A stretch of DNA of 7,070 nucleotides from Methylotetracoccus sp. (GTDB taxonomy: Bacteria; Pseudomonadota; Gammaproteobacteria; Methylococcales; Methylococcaceae): assembly GCA_025458755.1 (NCBI GenBank), contig JALORT010000324.1, forward strand, positions 1 to 7,070. Reading direction: 5' to 3'. Below are positions 5,920 to 7,070 of this stretch, piece after piece; position 1 is the stretch's first letter, and each line of letters starts with the position of its first letter. The notes under the pieces were generated by a model. It did no database searches. It worked only from the letters and a program-made list of their open reading frames with translations, and was not told the origin of the DNA. The translations under genes and the position numbers were made by a program.

Positions 5920-6108
5920 ATGAAAGTTTCAGAGCTGCTGCGCTTACTCGCCCAAGATGGTTGGTTTCAGGTACGCCAACGTGGTAGCCATCGGCAGTTT
6001 CATCATTCGACAAAGCGTGGCACCGTCACGGTAGCGGGACAACCGAGTGTGGACGTGCCCCCTGCTACGCTGAACAGTATTCTCAAGCAGGCCGGTTTGA
6101 AGGAGTGA
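5920..6108 (+). CDS. hicA: HicA toxin (mRNA interferase), first hic cassette
   Basis: This 62-residue protein is a normal-length HicA. It has the double-stranded-RNA-binding-like fold of the family: MKVSELLRLLAQDGW helix, then VRQRGSHRQFHHS containing the catalytic histidine H24 in the G-S-H motif, a TVTVAG strand, and the closing helix LNSILKQAGL. HicA cleaves mRNA and tmRNA independently of translation when not bound by HicB. hicB starts 3 bp after its stop, so the two are one operon with toxin first. The ATG has no ribosome-binding site and sits just downstream of a putative promoter, suggesting low, leaderless expression. Confidence 0.93.
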   Translation: MKVSELLRLLAQDGWFQVRQRGSHRQFHHSTKRGTVTVAGQPSVDVPPATLNSILKQAGLKE

Positions 6109-6111
6109 ATC

Positions 6112-6372
6112 ATGCGTTATACAGTTGTCATTGAACAGGGGCCGTCAAGCTTTGGCGCCTTTGTCCCCGATCTTCCGGGGTGCATCGCTGCCGGGGAGAC
6201 TGAAGATGAAGTTATCTCCCTTATCCAAGAGGCGATACAGTTCCACTTGGAGGGGTTACAAAGAAATGGTGCACCCATACCATTGCCGTCGTCAAAAAGC
6301 ACTATCGTTGATGTTCCTTTCAGCGCCCAACCGTTCAGTCCACCGGACGCGCCGCGAGCGGCGCGCCGGTGA
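6112..6372 (+). CDS. hicB: HicB antitoxin, first hic cassette, with attC-encoded tail
   Basis: HicB neutralises HicA by covering its active site. Residues 1-47 (RYTVVIEQGPSSFGAFVPDL, PGCIAAGETEDEVISLIQEA, IQFHLEGL) are the classic partial-RNase-H fold with the VPDLPGC signature. No ribbon-helix-helix or helix-turn-helix DNA-binding domain follows, so this is the short form and autorepression is not explained by it. GGAG at 6102-6105 gives a good start. The final 16 residues or so, after IVDVPFSAQ, are encoded by the attC site (6325 onward), which accounts for their proline/arginine-rich, low-complexity look (APRAARR). The stop, TGA at 6370-6372, lies in the attC right arm. Confidence 0.93.
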   Translation: MRYTVVIEQGPSSFGAFVPDLPGCIAAGETEDEVISLIQEAIQFHLEGLQRNGAPIPLPSSKSTIVDVPFSAQPFSPPDAPRAARR

Positions 6373-6387
6373 CTTTAAACGTTAGGC
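6325..6387 (+). other. attC: attC recombination site of the hicA-hicB cassette
   Basis: R'' GCCCAAC (6325-6331) and R' GTTAGGC (6381-6387) both fit the RYYYAAC/GTTRRRY consensus and are exact complements except for one base. Inner arms CACCGG-A-CGCGCCGC (6341-6355) and GCGGCGCGCCGGTG (6358-6371) pair perfectly around one unpaired base, A6347. This is the best-formed attC in the window. Confidence 0.93.
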
Positions 6388-6421
6388 GATCCGATCCTCA
6401 TTTTCGTCAAAGGTGAAACTC

Positions 6422-6628
6422 ATGGAACTTTCTGCAGTTATAACCCCGGCCCCAGAAGGAGGCTACGTTGCCTTTAATCCAGAAACTGCTAGCACGACAC
6501 AAGGCGAAACTGTCGAGGAGGCATTAGCCAATCTGCGTGAGGCAACGGAACTTTATCTGGAGGAATTTCCGGTTTCCATTACAGGGCGTCCGCTGCTGAC
6601 GTCATTCCAAATACCCGAGCATGCCTAA
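6422..6628 (+). CDS. hicB: HicB antitoxin, second hic cassette (antitoxin first)
   Basis: Starting at ATG 6422, the product has 68 residues: MELSAVITPAPEGGYVAFNP, then ETASTTQGETVEEALANLRE and ATELYLEEFP. This is the HicB core fold of the type with GGYVA in place of FGAFVPDLPGC. AAAGGTG (6409-6415) lies six bases upstream, which favours this ATG over the in-frame GTG at 6413. As in the first cassette there is no C-terminal DNA-binding domain. Its stop overlaps the hicA ATG by 8 bp (ATGCCTAA), so translation is coupled. It is clearly a different HicB lineage from the one at 6112, so it is not a recent duplication. No convincing promoter precedes it; transcription may come from the upstream cassette. 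Confidence 0.92.
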   Translation: MELSAVITPAPEGGYVAFNPETASTTQGETVEEALANLREATELYLEEFPVSITGRPLLTSFQIPEHA

Positions 6629-6899
6629 GCTACCCGTCGTCTCAGGGACTGATGTTGTTCATGCCTTGGAACATCTGGGGTTCGTGGTTGCTCGTCAGCG
6701 CGGAAGTCACATCGTGATGCGCCGCGGCTCGTCTGGCTGTGTTGTGCCCAATCATCGCGAGTTGAAAATCGGGACACTGGTCGGTCTTCTCAAACAGGCC
6801 GGCGTTTCCCCGGAGGAATTCATTGAGGCGCTTCATGCCAACCCTTCGCTCAAGCGGAGCGCCACAAAAAAAACAGGAAGCTCCACACGGCATGAATAG
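6621..6899 (+). CDS. hicA: HicA toxin, second hic cassette, with attC-derived C-terminal extension
   Basis: This gene encodes 92 residues. The HicA core covers residues 1 to about 73: PVVSGTDVVHALEHLGFVVA, RQRGSHIVMRRGSSG with the catalytic H30, then VVPNHRELKIGTLVGLLKQA and GVSPEEFIEAL. A normal HicA ends there. The extra ~19 residues (HANPSLKRSATKK and onward to the stop) come from reading through the left half of an attC site and the sequence joined to it. The extension is basic and unlikely to fold. hicB precedes and overlaps it. Its last 8 bases overlap the ATG of hsdM, so toxin and R-M mRNA may be shared. Confidence 0.9.
   Translation: MPKLPVVSGTDVVHALEHLGFVVARQRGSHIVMRRGSSGCVVPNHRELKIGTLVGLLKQAGVSPEEFIEALHANPSLKRSATKKTGSSTRHE
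6836..6864 (+). other. Truncated attC (left half only) of the second hic cassette
   Basis: TGCCAAC (6836-6842) followed by CCTTCGCTCAAGCGGAGCGCC closely matches the R''-L'' half of common attC sites (xCCAAC...TCAAGCGG). The complementary right arm (GGCGC...CCGCTTGA) and a GTTRRRY box do not appear in the next ~200 bases. Instead an A-tract (6865-6873) and the hsdM leader follow at once. Confidence 0.75.
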
Positions 6900-7070
6900 C
6901 GACGCCTTCAAAGACATCGAAAAGCTCGAAACCGACCTCTGGGAGGCCGCAGACAACCTCCGCGCCAACTCGAAACCCACCTCCAGCGACTATTTCATGC
7001 CCGTCCTGGGTGTGATCTTCCTGCGGCACGCGGCCAACCGCTTCGACGCCGCCCATCGGCAGATCGAGGC
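6892..7070 (+). CDS. hsdM: Type I restriction-modification methyltransferase subunit HsdM, N-terminal part (runs off window)
   Basis: Fifty-nine codons are visible from ATG 6892. FKDIEKLETDLWEAADNLRA, the SSDYFMPVLGVIFLRHAANR stretch and the following FDAA are the hallmark of the HsdM N-terminal helical domain (HsdM_N). In the full protein it precedes the N6-adenine methyltransferase domain with the NPPF/Y motif, not reached here. HsdM works with HsdS to methylate, and with HsdR to cleave, unmodified DNA. AGGAAG (6875-6880) lies 11 bases before the ATG and can serve as ribosome site. The start overlaps the upstream hicA end by 8 bp in another frame. hsdS and hsdR would be expected to the right. 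Confidence 0.92.
   Translation, partial: MNSDAFKDIEKLETDLWEAADNLRANSKPTSSDYFMPVLGVIFLRHAANRFDAAHRQIE

Larger units (their letters stand above)
5290..6864 (+). mobile_element. Integron-type gene-cassette array with three toxin-antitoxin cassettes
   Basis: Two complete attC sites (5833-5890 and 6325-6387) and one half-site (6836-6864) follow three short gene pairs, all on the plus strand. Compact gene pairs alternating with attC sites are the defining layout of integron cassette arrays, and TA cassettes are well known in large sedentary chromosomal integrons. Exchange points inferred from the R' boxes are G5884|T5885 and G6381|T6382, making the hicA-hicB cassette 497 bp. The left limit of the first cassette is not defined; 5290 is simply its first gene. 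No intI or attI is in the window. Confidence 0.8.

Noticed and set aside
6125..6385. 86-codon frame overlapping hicB and attC
   Set aside because: It is the +1 frame shadow of hicB, which has its own ribosome site and family signature.

Overview
The window looks like an accessory, rearranged stretch of a GC-rich bacterial chromosome, most likely gammaproteobacterial. The clues are the high GC with strong third-position bias in istA and the isomerase, an IS21-family element, integron attC sites and a type I restriction-modification gene; genus cannot be told from this sequence. It is built from three blocks: a left block of leftward genes (1-1658), an IS21-family insertion sequence (1659-4525), and a right block with a truncated glycosyltransferase followed by a gene-cassette array that runs into hsdM (4526-7070).

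Left block. A leftward open frame from 965 runs off the window edge. Its first ~90 codons are about 41% GC and unrecognised. The rest is about 70% GC and is clearly a DsbA-like 2-hydroxychromene-2-carboxylate isomerase-family domain, so it looks like an in-frame gene fusion. Upstream of it on the same strand is the C-terminal part of an AAA/P-loop ATPase with two C-terminal membrane helices. Its N-terminus, including Walker A, is missing because the frame meets the IS end at 1658.

IS block. The element has 5'-TG...CA-3' ends and tandem ~23-bp terminal repeats (four left, three right). It carries istA with an intact DDE triad, a broken istB (frameshift plus loss of the P-loop segment), a small ribbon-helix-helix-like passenger gene bracketed by a 15-bp direct repeat, and a leftward-acting terminator. 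No target-site duplication is seen. The two flanks are different truncated genes, both lacking their 5' ends, so the IS marks a rearrangement breakpoint rather than a simple insertion.

Right block. The 3' end of a family-2 glycosyltransferase with a long coiled coil (4526-5138) is followed by a hairpin and then three toxin-antitoxin modules in integron-style cassettes. These are a BrnT/BrnA-like pair ending in attC (5833-5890), hicA-hicB ending in attC (6325-6387), and hicB-hicA ending in the left half of an attC (6836-6864). The missing half of the last attC is replaced by the start of hsdM, whose ATG overlaps the end of hicA. No integron integrase or attI is visible. The final gene of each cassette reads into its attC, and the attC R' box of the first site is positioned as the -35 element of a promoter for an apparently leaderless hicA.

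Together, the right block reads as a small stability/defence region: three TA modules of two families joined to a type I R-M locus, assembled by cassette recombination and then truncated. The IS21 copy, probably unable to transpose without an IstB supplied elsewhere, has contributed to reshuffling the genes to its left.
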